64,000 nucleotides of DNA from Amorphophallus konjac (GCA_022559845.1 CM040128.1:270264698-270328697); one strand, 5' to 3'; positions 23,401-32,120 are shown, numbered from the stretch's first letter. Translations and numbers: made by a program. Notes: generated from the letters alone by a model not told the origin.

Positions 23401-26400
23401 ATCTGACAAAATCCTCGTTATAAGTTTATTTGACCTTCCAAAAAATTAAGTTTTAATTTGAGATGCAGTTTGTAGAAAAAAATGAAAACAATTTTTCAAC
23501 ATTTTGAATGCTGCAATGGTGGAGAGTTGCTTTTCTCTCTTCTCCTTGAGATATGCATTCAAAGAGCCCACTCCAGGTTCTCCATTATGGGTAAGTTCAC
23601 CACATCTTCATTAAAGCCTAGCACACCTTTGCAGTTTGCACTCATTTTAACATTAGTACTGGCTTACCCAGGCCTACCACCCTGGCTAGCAGATCAGGCG
23701 GTGCTCTTGAAAAAGGGGGGGGAGTCTTCTAAAGAAATCCTCCTAATAATCAATGTATGGTTTTTATTTAACATGCAATTTGTACTGTAGAAAGTCAAGA
23801 TAGTATTTCTAATGGCATTGTTGAACCCTAAAAGGTTCACAATTTCTGATAATTACAGAAATTAAAAGTCCTACACTACGACATGGAGCGATGCTCGGCC
23901 GTCGTTGTCATGAATGCTCGTGGACATTTCATCAAACACCTTGTGGGCGGCACAAAATTATGTACACCTGCTCTACAACATCAAGTGTTCAAGTTTATAA
24001 CGTCCATAGAGACATTTGGGCAAGCGCCCGGTGCACGGCGTAAGGCCACCAAGTGCTCAACAAAGTCCCACGATAAGTCGAGCTTTTAGCTCTCTGTTGT
24101 GACAAGTGGGCATTTTAACAAACATCTCATGAGCAGTATGAAATTACAACGCTCGTGAGATACAGTCCATGCAAAATTAAGTTCTTAGGTGCCATTGTAC
24201 ATTCCCGTGATATTAAAATAAATCTCCGTTACCTTGGTGACAAATAGGTAGCAAGGCGGCACTTGGGGACGGCCAATAAACAAACAAAAGTCTTCACGCA
24301 TCGTTATACCGGAAGAAGTCAAGTAAACAGTAAAAAAATCCAGAAAAGGGGGGGTTTTATAGCCCTCACAGAAAACCACAAAAGGGGGGGAGGAGCCCCC
24401 CTCCCTCTTCCCTCTCCTCTTCATGCGCGGGGGAGCCCCAACGGGGGCCGTCTGCCACCAGGGGGAGCCCCAACGGGGGCCGTCTGCCACTGGGGGAGCC
24501 CCCCCGAGCCCCCTGCGACCGGGGGCACCCCCCTCCCCCCGGACTGTCGCCACCGGGGGGAGCCCTCCCCCGGTCCACCTGCCATCGGGGGACCCCCCCC
24601 CCCCCCCCCCGACTGCCGCCACCGGGGGGGGCCCTCCCTCGGTCCACCTGCCATCGGGGACCCCCCCCCCCCCCCCCGTCCACCTTGCATCGGGGGGAGC
24701 CCCGCTGGCCCTCTCCACCTGCGTGCCTGCCTGGGGAGGCTTCCCCCTCTCCTCTTGTTGTTGCACCACCGGGAGAGGAAGAGACGGGGGAGCTTACCTC
24801 CACCAAGGTTCCACCGGGGGGGATCTCCTCCTTGGCCGCCTCCACCACCTATAAAAGGAGAAGAGGGTGGAAGAAGAGAGGGACTTTTGGAGGAGAACCT
24901 TGGAGAAGAAGCTCGGGCTCTGCTGCGATCTTGCAAGAGGTGAGAGTAGGGGGGGCCCTCCTCCCCATTCAACTTATGTTCAAAAGAATTGTAAAAAACC
25001 CTCGTATTAGGGTTATTTGTAAAAATATCCTCATGTGAGGGGAAGTTTATGTCATCCACTTTGAATATTGAATATGCAAATGAAAGCCATAAACTTATGG
25101 TTCTAGATTTTTTCTTTGAGACATTATGTCGAAGGAAGTCGCAAAAGGACAGAAATTACAATTATACCCCGAAAGATCGCAGAATTGTGTAAATGTTCGA
25201 GAACATTCGGGAATTGCAAATAAACGGGGGTTCAAATTTATAGACATGCTCCCCAAAAATGCACAAAAATCTGGTTTATTCCAAGATCCAAAAATTGCAG
25301 TTTTACCTTGAAACTATGAGAAATTTCACAAAAGTCCGAAAAAATATAGTAAAATTAAAAAAAACATGCAATGATGCCCCAGTCAAAGGAAAATTACAGA
25401 AACGTCCCCGGGGGGATAGAAAATCATAAATATACCCCCGATTGAGGGAAAATTGCAAATATACTCCCCTGGTCAAGGAAAAATCGCAAATATGCGCTAA
25501 CTATAGGGACAATTGTGGATATACCCCCACCTGGGGGCATGAGGACTTATCCCAAGGGCGGACCCTTGACGTTAGGGCTGACATTGTAGGAGTAAAAGAG
25601 GTCTTTGGCAATTAATCAAAGGTGTTCGGACTTGTCCGATGTAAATTAACACCGACTCCAGTCGGTGGAGAAGAGTCCAGTACACGAACTCTAAATCATC
25701 TGATAAATCCTAAAGACGCGGAATTAACAAATATGCCGAAATATCCACATATTTATCCAACGAAATTGGATGTCCGAAAATTCCGTGTGTTAAATAGGCA
25801 TCAAAATCAACTTCTTATCTACCCCATTGAGGTATATGTCATTCCAAAGGTCAGGATTCCGGCACCAAACCTCTTTGAGCAGTGGTCAGCTCTTCATGTA
25901 ATTGTTGTATTCTCCTTGCAAGTACTCTCGTGCGGATATAATTGTATATAGTAGATCAATTATTCTACTCTTTGGCTTGTATAATTGCATAATAGAATTT
26001 GAATCTCTATGGAGTGACATGCTGTGGAAGTCAACCTCGGATTCTGACAGGGTGTCTTGAAGTGGTGGACTGTGTTCGAGTTTACCATAATGGTTGTACT
26101 TCACTTTTCTCTGTTTTACATGTACTGGTATGCAAGATCCCATGCCAGGTTATTGAGAACATGCATGAGGCTCCTCGTGTTGCTCAGATGCCATCGTTAT
26201 CAAGGTGGGATGGAGCACCACTAGCACCAGGCAGAGCCCGGGCTATCAAAGAGTGGAGAGAATTGGAGGAAAAAAAATTATGAATGCTCAGAAAAGTAAC
26301 ACACGCACACACAGATCATTGTAGAGATGAAATGCTTGCCATGAAGACATTTCTGCTTCCCACAAGAGAATAATGGAGAGGAGGTTAGAAGGCAGTTATC

Positions 26401-29400
26401 ATGCCCAGGAGAGGATAAGGGGGTTATAAAAATCCCCATGCACCTCCTGTTTTTTGATGGCCATTCTCAATGGTGAGCAACAACTACATGGGAGTTACTA
26501 GCTGTTGGGACAGGACTGGCACTATCTGGGCCAACCTGGCCGATCTTTGCCTAGGGGAATCGGGGGCAGGGTTTGAATTGACCAATCCGGCTGATCTCTG
26601 ATCCAATGTTTCAAAGCTTCGTCAGAATTAAATCTGAAGTAAATCGACAGAAGGAAGAGAAGAAACATGGAGAAATCTGAGATGAAGAAAGGAACTCGAG
26701 AGGAACCTGCAGCTCCAATAGGTCAACACAAACAATTACATGACATAAATACCCCTAGAGGAAAGGGAAAAGACCAACAGTACTACACCTAATAAAATAA
26801 ACAATACAAAGGGAATAAAGCAGAAACAAGAATGCCCCTGTTTGAGTCCTATTTCATACGAAATCTTAATTGCTCTTTAGAATTTTCAAGTTGACTGTCT
26901 CAAAGTCATATGTTTGTAGGGAAAATGTCAACATTAGTTGCCAGAATTGCGGAGTGGGTATTGGTCAACAAGATCCAGTTTTGGACCCTTAGTTGATCCA
27001 AGATTGATATTTAGAAACTATATATATTTTTGGCACGATGCATAACTTTTTTTCCAATGCTGTGAGGTAATATTGACTTGTTTGCTTGTTACCATTTGAG
27101 AGGCATCCGTATGCATTGAAAGGTTCCATGATGTTTAAAAAGAAGTTGTTCTACCTGCTTTCTTATGGCATCCCTTTTGCATTTAATGATTAACCTGTTC
27201 TGATATGTTTATGTCATCAAATATGTTCCAATGTGCAAGAACTCTCATTCCTTTTATGAGGTCAAATGTGCTCCAATATGCAATAGTGATTTATATGCTA
27301 CATGGTTTTTTTCTTTTCTGAATACTGATTCTATATTCTAGTCATTCTTAGGATTATCATTGATGGATGTAAAACATACAATTCTAACGGAGAATTTTAC
27401 TTCCAGTTGGAAAAAGAAGCGCAAACCAAAGGCATTTCATTGGGACAGGCTCATGGTATAGAGATTCCTCCTCCACGTCCTAAACGGAAACCAAACAATC
27501 CATATCCTCGAAAGACTTTTGTTGGTGTTGTGTCCTCATCTGGTGAAGGAAAGAATGATCAACCATTGGTTTCTGGTTCTTCTTTATGTTCCAAGAAAAA
27601 AGTATTTGAGATGGAGATGGATGCCCCTCATGAGGTATGTCTGTCTAATTATGGAGGATATCAATCCTCTCTCTCTCTCTCTCTCTGTGCTTTATTTTTC
27701 TCTCCTCTAAAGTTCCTTCATCAGAAACATGCTGGAAACCAAACATTGGGAAGAACAAGAGGGGCATCTGAAGATAGCAAGCCTTCGGTGGTCCTTTCTC
27801 TTTTTCAGGATGCACCATGTACCTTTTTACCCCCTGCAAGCAAAGATCTTGCAGATGCATGTATTTTTAGGGAATTTGTTCCCACAGTGAAGACAAATAA
27901 AGACAAGACTGCAGATGATGAATGTTCCCCAACTCTCAAAGGCAATAAGGAGCCAGATAATGGAGATACAGACATTGGCAGGTTCAAAGGTCTTAGCATC
28001 GATACACAGATGAAACTGGCACAAGAAACATCAACTGGGCTGAAACAGCCAACAGATGTTGGAACATCGTCAAGGAATGACTCCAGAGGTAGCAAATGCT
28101 ACCCTGAACACATCCCTGCATATTCCATATATGGACAGAGCAATAAAAGTGTGCTATCTCAAGGTTCTGGTTCAACATGCCTCACGTCCCTATCTAATCT
28201 AGCAGGATCCCATGCAAATCCTAACTTGGACAAAACTCCATCCATCTCTGCAACTACTGAACACCATGCAAGCACATCAATGTCATCTGTTCATCAATCA
28301 TTTGATGCTTTCCCCCCCTTCACCCAGTTCTGCGGCAGTCAAGATGCCTATAGATCTTTCCTTAACATGTCATCTACATTTTCTAGTGTCATCGTGTCTA
28401 CCCTGCTGCAGAATCCCGCAGTGCATGCAGCAGCTAGTTTAGCAGCTTCTTTGTGGCCAGCTGCAGATGTTGAAACTTCCACCCAATCTACTTCAGAAAC
28501 CTTTCTTGGAGGGATTCCTGTGAGACACATGAACGGATCTCCGAGTATGGCCGCAATAGCTGCTGCTACAGTTGCAGCAGCTTCTGCGTGGTGGGCCACA
28601 CAAGGACTCCTACCATTTTGTCATCCTGCTTTTCATAGCGGTTTCACATTTGCACCAGCATCAGCTGGCACAATTCCAAGAACAGGGACTACTGAAGCCA
28701 CAGAAGATGACAAGCAGGGAAAAAATGAAGCGACTCAAAGTCAGACACGGATAGACCCAGGAACTGTTGGTCCACAACTATCCGCTCCAGGAATGCAGTC
28801 GTCTCCCTTGTCATCATCAGACTCTGATGAGAGTGGGGGAGACGGAGGGTCCCAGAACATCAATCCTAAAGGCCCTATGGTCAAGCAGGTGAATCCATTG
28901 CCAGGTTCTGCAGTTGATGAATCAGATAAGGCAAGAAGCAAAAACAAAGTGGATCGTTCTTCCTGTGGCTCAAACACACCCTCAAGCAGTGAGGTGGAAA
29001 CTGATACTGTGTTGGAGAACCTCGAAAAAGGCAAGGAAGAAACTAAAGAAGTTCATTTGAATCATCCTCCTTGTGGTGACACAAGCAACCGCAGGCTAAG
29101 AGGTGGCAGCAATGTCAGCGAATCTTGGAAAGAAGTCTCCCAAGAGGTTTGTCATCTAATAATTTTTTTTTCCAACCTACTGTCCAGAGCAATTTCATCT
29201 GTAAAACAAAACATTGCTTCTCTGATATCTTTGCTAATGGTTTCTGCTAGGGTCGACTTGCATTTCAAGCACTCTTCTCCAGAGAAGTACTTCCACAAAG
29301 CTTTTCACCTCCACACACCAAGGATGGGACAGTGGAGACACCCAGAGCCATGCAGGAAGCGGCTGCTTTGATTGTAGATCTCAACAGCAAATTTTGTGTG

Positions 29401-29634
29401 GCAATCGATCGTGATCATCCTCAGGGGGCCAACAAGAACTGTTCGACCCCGACGGGCGGCAACATGGACCAGGGTCTGCTAATCAACGAGATTGGACCGG
29501 CGAAGTTTAAGCCGCGTAGAACAGGATTTAAGCCCTACAAGAGGTGTTGTATGGAGGCCAAGGAGAGCAGAGCAGCGTCGGTTGAAGAAAAGGACAACAA
29601 GCGAATACGTCTGGAGGGAGAAGCCTCGACGTGA
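2417..29634 (+). CDS. LHY: LHY, MYB-like circadian clock transcription factor (six coding exons)
   Basis: Single-MYB clock repressor of the LHY/CCA1 family. It acts in the nucleus at dawn, binding evening elements and repressing evening genes (established for the family). Exons are 2417-2455, 2571-2682, 3123-3184, 27407-27634, 27725-29146 and 29251-29634; all introns are GT-AG and all phases agree, giving 748 aa. The N-terminus reads [13 protein letters not shown], close to known LHY starts, which fixes the ATG. The MYB domain spans about residues 15-71, with W27, W46 and SHAQKFF at 63-69. A basic proline-rich segment follows at 92-107. Two alanine-rich blocks near 373-445, including [13 protein letters not shown], and the C-terminal FKPYKRCC are LHY hallmarks. 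The family is usually about 640-780 aa. The 24.2 kb third intron is full of transposons, yet coding is intact. Confidence 0.95.
2571..2682 (+). CDS. LHY: LHY coding exon 2 (first part of MYB)
   Basis: Acceptor ACGTAG, donor GAAG|GTTAAC, ends in phase 1. Encodes residues 14-50, with the helix around [13 protein letters not shown] and GRAWQRIE. It begins with an in-frame ATG, so a transcript starting late could still make the whole MYB domain. Confidence 0.92.
3123..3184 (+). CDS. LHY: LHY coding exon 3 (recognition helix)
   Basis: Acceptor TTGTACAG, donor AAAG|GTCTGT. Encodes [20 protein letters not shown] and the lysine after it, completing the MYB DNA-binding domain. Ends in phase 0. Confidence 0.93.
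3418..3815 (+). mobile_element. LINE-like reverse transcriptase 3' fragment (+)
   Basis: 3430-3690 translates to [20 protein letters not shown], then [20 protein letters not shown] and [10 protein letters not shown], the well-known C-terminal tail of plant non-LTR reverse transcriptase-like proteins. It ends in a VADP-like segment (GTCGACCCCAAATAGTTG) and a short GATGATGA tract. 5'-truncated, inside LHY intron 3. A second copy lies inverted at 21776-22060. Confidence 0.75.
3890..5904 (+). repeat. Left LTR of the Gypsy-like element
   Basis: Begins TGTTGGGAACC and ends CCAACA. U3 holds GC-rich iterations of CCGGGGTGAA and CCGGGGTCA at about 4020-4280, then TATAAATA at 4393-4400. The R/U5 part is a monotone array of phrases such as AAATTACCAAAATACCCCT. 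The terminal block has a hairpin CACTGACTGCGGTCAGTG at 5767-5784. Confidence 0.7.
5245..5753 (+). repeat. 259-bp tandem duplication inside the left LTR
   Basis: The segment starting GGTCTAGGAAACCTCACG at 5245 repeats from 5504 with only a few substitutions. The junction GGACGTTAGGCCGGACGTTAGG shows short homology. Near-identity points to a recent event compared with the divergence between the two LTRs. Confidence 0.9.
5908..5925 (+). other. Primer-binding-site-like sequence after the left LTR
   Basis: TGGCATGCTCGGTGGGAC directly follows the LTR end. Similar phrases (TGGCACGCCCGGTGGGAC type) follow the 5' LTR in many plant Gypsy elements. The priming tRNA was not identified. Confidence 0.45.
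6283..6640 (+). repeat. Leader minisatellite, about 60-63 bp units
   Basis: Six diverged units each start near GGGTGTCAGGCCC (6287, 6350, about 6409, 6472, 6535, 6598). The period is close to 63 bp, which is 21 codons, so the array reads as repeated [19 protein letters not shown] peptides in one frame. Confidence 0.8.
7737..8660 (+). pseudogene. Retrotransposon gag, capsid region, with in-frame stop
   Basis: Gag of a Ty3/Gypsy-type element. An N-terminal coiled-coil-like segment ([20 protein letters not shown]) leads to the retrotransposon gag core: [30 protein letters not shown], then [20 protein letters not shown] and [16 protein letters not shown] at 8385-8387 interrupts where CALRQRKGE is usual, and the same frame continues with [20 protein letters not shown] to 8660. 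A shift then leads into the zinc-finger region. The PF03732-type core is well recognised; the element cannot make a full Gag as read. Confidence 0.8.
8666..10059 (+). pseudogene. Gag C-terminal region with three repeated zinc-finger modules
   Basis: Three related modules, each a helical stretch followed by a CxxH...H...C finger and an AEELIxKGxI-like helix. Module 1 (about 8774-9000) has [15 protein letters not shown]; module 2 (about 9424-9645) has [15 protein letters not shown]; module 3 (9826-10059) has [15 protein letters not shown]. Modules 2 and 3 share a frame but are split by the stop at 9769-9771 and further stops; module 1 is in another frame. Fingers of this CKYH...H...C kind are usual in Gag-Pol polyproteins of plant Gypsy elements. 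Confidence 0.7.
10060..10990 (+). other. Basic tail and spacer before the right LTR
   Basis: 10060-10740 is rich in Lys, Arg, Pro and Ser codons in several frames. 10733-11038 is an open frame with [20 protein letters not shown] and [20 protein letters not shown], not recognised. No polypurine tract could be fixed next to the right LTR. Confidence 0.4.
10990..12331 (+). repeat. Right LTR (5' part unresolved)
   Basis: CCTATCCGGGGTCAATTGA-type iterations at 11000-11100, TATATAAATA at 11174-11183, a monotone AT-rich U5 (11390-11860), and the terminal block with hairpin CACTGACTGAAGTCAGTG at 12159-12176. The order matches the left LTR, but the sequence is well diverged and the left boundary could not be placed. 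Confidence 0.6.
12332..13060. other. LHY intron 3 DNA, nothing recognised
   Basis: Unique-looking AT-rich sequence. Short open frames carry no domain. Confidence 0.5.
13061..13180 (-). pseudogene. Copia reverse transcriptase scrap (-)
   Basis: The minus strand encodes [20 protein letters not shown], the start of the Copia RT domain (usually MxALxxNxTWELV). Too short to classify further. Confidence 0.55.
13181..14700. other. LHY intron 3 DNA, low-complexity patches
   Basis: Purine-rich GGA/GAA tract near 13992-14050 and a C-rich run near 14120-14155. No gene recognised. Confidence 0.5.
14700..15930 (+). pseudogene. Decayed Copia RT-RNase H (+)
   Basis: Several frames together read [38 protein letters not shown], then [20 protein letters not shown] (RT), followed by [28 protein letters not shown] and RTKHIEIN (RNase H). 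Many stops and shifts; the LTRs are not evident. It is on the same strand as LHY. Confidence 0.75.
15931..18060. other. LHY intron 3 DNA, unassigned
   Basis: Repeat-like but unclassified. A 150-codon frame at 17207-17659 (+) and its reverse complement show no domain I can name; the minus reading [14 protein letters not shown] faintly recalls a Copia pre-integrase region, but this is not enough for a call. Confidence 0.4.
18060..19110 (-). pseudogene. hAT-type transposase remnant (DUF659/dimerisation region)
   Basis: On the minus strand 19110-18810 reads [15 protein letters not shown], like the DUF659 AHCIDLMLEDI motif, preceded by [19 protein letters not shown]. 18648-18367 then gives [20 protein letters not shown] and [13 protein letters not shown], the typical hAT C-terminal segment, and DRKWYRASP. 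Stops and shifts are present. No terminal repeats were found. Confidence 0.65.
19140..19555 (+). mobile_element. L1-type LINE 3' end (+)
   Basis: [20 protein letters not shown] followed by [14 protein letters not shown] is the C-terminal zf-RVT/RNase-like tail of plant LINEs. It is followed by a 3' UTR with TTTGTATAGGGTTTTTTG and the end TTTTAATACAATCATGTACT, then a C-run and a poly(A) tract. Related ends occur at 42700, 44797 and 46099. Confidence 0.75.
19700..20740. repeat. Unclassified dispersed repeat, copy A
   Basis: Homologous to the interrupted copy at 22330-26450. Shared landmarks are TTGTTGAAGAACCAT (19752), GTGCATCTGA (about 19993), GGGATGGAGCACCACTAG (about 20470) and a GGGGTTATACAAATCCCC-like stem (20701). 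The class is unknown; the neighbouring hAT remnant suggests a hAT element, but no terminal repeats were seen. Confidence 0.65.
20741..21775. other. LHY intron 3 DNA, unassigned
   Basis: Holds a GAAGAAGAAG microsatellite near 21175 and a GC-richer part (21290-21700) with overlapping open frames on both strands and no domain. Confidence 0.45.
21776..22060 (-). mobile_element. LINE-like RT 3' fragment (-), inverted partner of 3418-3815
   Basis: The reverse complement matches the 3545-3810 copy almost throughout: RLRWFG, a KRCDRIL-like stretch, then GGCGGAACATGATTCATGTA and a longer ATG/GAT trinucleotide tail (CATCATCAT at 21788-21806). Confidence 0.8.
22061..22329. other. Short unassigned spacer
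   Basis: Nothing recognised between the LINE fragment and repeat copy B. Confidence 0.4.
22545..23341. mobile_element. Mutator-like non-autonomous element, 9-bp TSD
   Basis: Flanked by perfect TTGGCACCA repeats (22536-22544 and 23342-23350). Inverted ends share TCAAGGCGTC, and both termini are rich in GCCTAGGCGCC-like palindromes. 797 bp, AT-rich inside, no transposase. A 9-bp target duplication is typical of Mutator-like elements. Confidence 0.8.
23819..25796 (+). mobile_element. Solo LTR, same family as 3890-5904
   Basis: Starts TGTTGAACCCT; the end is inferred as ...GTGTTAAATA (CA mutated to TA), because GGCAT occurs on both sides (23814-23818 and 25797-25801) and repeat copy A is continuous at this point. 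U3 contains a very GC-rich array (24360-24720), TATAAAAG at 24850-24857, monotone U5 text from 25130, and the hairpin CACCGACTCCAGTCGGTG at 25650-25667. No internal region is present, so it is a solo LTR of 1978 bp. Confidence 0.85.
24360..24720. repeat. GC-rich U3 minisatellite with C-runs
   Basis: Irregular units of CCACCGGGGGGAGCCC type with homopolymer C runs near 24591-24611 and 24660-24677. The long proline/glycine-rich open frames on both strands here are by-products of the repeat. Confidence 0.8.
26451..27406. other. 3' end of LHY intron 3
   Basis: No element recognised. Ends in ATTTTACTTCCAG, the acceptor of LHY exon 4. Confidence 0.55.
27407..27634 (+). CDS. LHY: LHY coding exon 4
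   Basis: Acceptor TTCCAG, donor GAG|GTATGT. Starts with [10 protein letters not shown] and carries the conserved proline/basic segment around [19 protein letters not shown], a likely nuclear localisation signal. Both ends are phase 0. Confidence 0.93.
27635..27724 (+). other. LHY: 90-bp LHY intron without in-frame stop
   Basis: GT-AG intron between exons 4 and 5. Its length is divisible by three and translation through it meets no stop, adding 30 residues. Its pyrimidine tract is a CT microsatellite (27666-27687). Confidence 0.8.
27725..29146 (+). CDS. LHY: LHY coding exon 5 (large central exon)
   Basis: 474 codons, phase 0 at both ends. Begins KHAGNQTLG and contains the conserved [10 protein letters not shown] and IFREFVP motifs, then the Ala-rich blocks [14 protein letters not shown] and [16 protein letters not shown], then an acidic Ser-rich stretch [12 protein letters not shown]. 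Ends KEVSQE at donor GAG|GTTTGT. Confidence 0.92.
29251..29634 (+). CDS. LHY: LHY coding exon 6 (C-terminus)
   Basis: Acceptor TTCTGCTAG. Encodes the conserved [20 protein letters not shown] segment and [15 protein letters not shown], and ends GEAST with TGA at 29632-29634. Confidence 0.93.
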   Translation, partial: GRLAFQALFSREVLPQSFSPPHTKDGTVETPRAMQEAAALIVDLNSKFCVAIDRDHPQGANKNCSTPTGGNMDQGLLINEIGPAKFKPRRTGFKPYKRCCMEAKESRAASVEEKDNKRIRLEGEAST

Positions 29635-29730
29635 TTCTGAAAAAAAGCGTGCAAAGGCTTGATTGTTGTTATCTCTTTATCCTTGACATGCTTGTAATAT
29701 TAGATTTATATATTTATGTCTGAGAGAAGA
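29635..29730 (+). other. LHY: LHY 3' UTR, proximal part
   Basis: AT-rich sequence with TGTAATATTAG and TATATATTTATG, resembling plant near-upstream and far-upstream poly(A) signals. No exact AATAAA is seen, so the cleavage site is not fixed. Confidence 0.4.
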
Positions 29731-32120
29731 CACAGCTTGTCATGGACTTGTTTGGACTATCGATTATGCTGTCTTTATTTCTGTTCATGTGATTTCTGGT
29801 ATTATCAACAACCTTCGCGATTGCAGATCAGTTTGAGGGTCTGGTCTGCATTGTGAGGGGAGTTCTAGCCTGCCTCTCTCTTCTTCCCTTTTTTCCCCTT
29901 TTTATTTCAGTATGGTTTGTTTTGCCGTAAAATGATATAATTTTTGGGTTTTGAAATCAAATGTATTTTTTTATGATTTTAAAGCTGGAGAGTATTTCGC
30001 TTAGATGATCGTAGAACGAAGCATGGTATTGTGTTGGTTTATTGCAATTTCAGGCTATTTTACCTACGGTACGGGCTCTGGTTTTGATTTTTAGTGGGTA
30101 TGGGCAATGGACCGAAACCATCAGATTTGAGTGTAGGTCAAACACCTTCCAATTGCAATCTCATTTATACTATTTTACAGTCTAACAAACGATCAAAAGG
30201 CAACATAAAGTGGAAGAATTATGGGATCTTTAAATTTTACAAAGAAACAAACAAGCCTTAGCAACAGTACGATGTCACTGTTCGATTAGCATGTCTTGGT
30301 TTGACTGCAATTAGTAAATAAAAGTAATAAGGAGGAACCCTAAAACAAATGTGGCAAGTGGTCGAGCATTTTTTCCCCTTCTAAAAGTATGGGGAAGACC
30401 ACTCCATTGAAAACTGCTAACCCTGGTAACACTCGGACCTTGGTGGGAAGTACAATCATCCTGTTATCCTAAGCAGTGTTTCTTCCATTTAATCCATGAT
30501 TAAAACTTATCTTCTTGTTTCTATCTGTTCCAAATAGGTCGTTTAGGAAGAATTTAGAAATTTGTTCTCTACTGAATCGCTTTTGAAAGGTGCCTCAAAT
30601 CGGGTACCATCTTCTGCAATCACCGTCATGAAATAGAACGACGGGACTCGTCAACAACAGGAAACCATCTCTAATGCATCCTCACCCAGTTACTTGCAAT
30701 TTTCACGCAGTCCTGAGGAATCACTCGACAAAACTCCCTTACTCTTGAGACCTGGCTTGTGATCTGAAGCACAGATGAGCACACCTCTATGGAAGAAGCC
30801 AGTTTGCGCTTGCATTACACCGAAGCAGGATACCGGAGAGAGGTAACAGTCCAAAGGCGCCCGGACACCCGATGCCTTCAAATATCAGTTTCTCCGGAGT
30901 AATAAATTCGGAAGGTTGTATCGATAGCCTTTGTGCAGGTCAAAAACTCGCAGCTTCTTCAAACCATCGGATGATCCTAAAATTCCGTACCTAGAACTTG
31001 TGAGGGGCACCCAAGAACCCAAGTGGAGAGCTGGTGATGGCGACCGAGGACGACCGGAGGGGATGCTTCGGAACCCTCCTGGGCTTGCCTTTGACTCCAC
31101 TGCCATGGTTGAGACTTTGAAGAGTAGCGGGATCTTGAGGCGCCAGGTTGAAGGCCGGGACTTGTCGCTCGTAGGGCTGAAGCGTGAATCTCTATGCCTC
31201 ATCACCTGGGTCTTCCATGCGGTAGAGGCGGCAACGTTAAGCGCGACATCTGCCAGTCAGAGCACGAGATGCCTCCGTGTGAACCCAACTATTGACCACC
31301 CGTCCTCCAAGATGGAAAGGTAGGTGTTGAGTGATGTCGGTGGTCGTCGTATACTGTGGGCTTCCACTGGATCATCAATGGTGTCGATCGCAAGGCGAGG
31401 GATTGCGCTTCACTGCCGACCATTGGTGGGAGCGTTCAGCTTCCCGTGGCACTGAGACTGTAGGTGCAAGAAGATCCGACCGAGGGTCTGAGAGGACCTC
31501 ATCGGACTTCCTTTTAGTGTCACCGAGGTTGACCAATATCTTAAGGGGATCTTGTCGAACTCTTTTTCTGCAGGGGAAGTCCTCACCAAGGTGGATATTT
31601 TTCTGGAGAACTCTTCAATGCTCAAGTCAGTTGGCATCATGGTAGAAGGAGAAGTGTTCTCAAGAAAGAAGGGCCTTTTTGATCTACTGGAGTGGCCAGG
31701 GAGAAGGGTAGAGGAGCTCTTACTAGAGTGGCTTTGCTCACTAATGATTTCATGGTGGAGCAAAGAGTGTCAAGACTACACTGCTTCTTTCCCTGTCAAC
31801 AGAGAAAAGGCCACTCGTGTATAAAGAGATGTTTGAGTTTTTCTTTTTACCTCTCTTCTTCTCATACGCGGAGAAGGTCACTGAGACATCCTTATATAGT
31901 TGCTTGGTAGAGGAGGCTTTGGATCTGTGGAGATCTTCCGGGATTCTAGGTTTTGATGAGACCGCATGTATCGTGGCATCGTAAAGGTGCGAATACCCGT
32001 TGAATCTGGCAGGCGATAATAAAGTTTTGACTCCTTGGAATTTTGAGATTTTTTCTGACTTTTTTGGAGCATTGGCCCGTGACATACCCTTGAGGTCGTG
32101 GCACCAATTTGGGGGTTACA
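29731..32120. other. Intergenic spacer between the LHY and ATG1 3' ends, part 1
   Basis: No gene supported. Open frames between 30690 and 32160 overlap on both strands without domains. On the minus strand TATATAAGG near 31895-31903 lies below a phrase starting TGTAACCCCCAAATTGGTG (minus, from about 32121), which resembles the start of some plant LTRs. An unclassified LTR on the minus strand is possible but not proven. Confidence 0.4.

Larger units (their letters stand above)
22330..26450. repeat. Unclassified dispersed repeat, copy B, interrupted twice
   Basis: Matches copy A in 22330-22544, 23342-23818 (part of it a second tandem unit from about 23490) and 25797-26450. The gaps are a Mutator-like element (22545-23341) and a solo LTR (23819-25796). 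Copy A gives uninterrupted versions of both insertion sites. Confidence 0.65.

Noticed and set aside
24185..25059. Long Pro/Gly-rich open frames on both strands (up to 226 codons)
   Set aside because: They arise from the GC-rich U3 repeat, overlap in many frames, and have no domain.
25757..25762. CCAACG as the right end of the solo LTR
   Set aside because: Similarity with the reverse copy continues past it to a GTGTTARACA-like end, and the GGCAT duplication places the boundary at 25796.
27407..29371. A single 654-codon open frame read as one uninterrupted exon
   Set aside because: Two good GT-AG introns lie inside it, and the spliced reading restores LHY motifs ([21 protein letters not shown]) that the straight reading loses.
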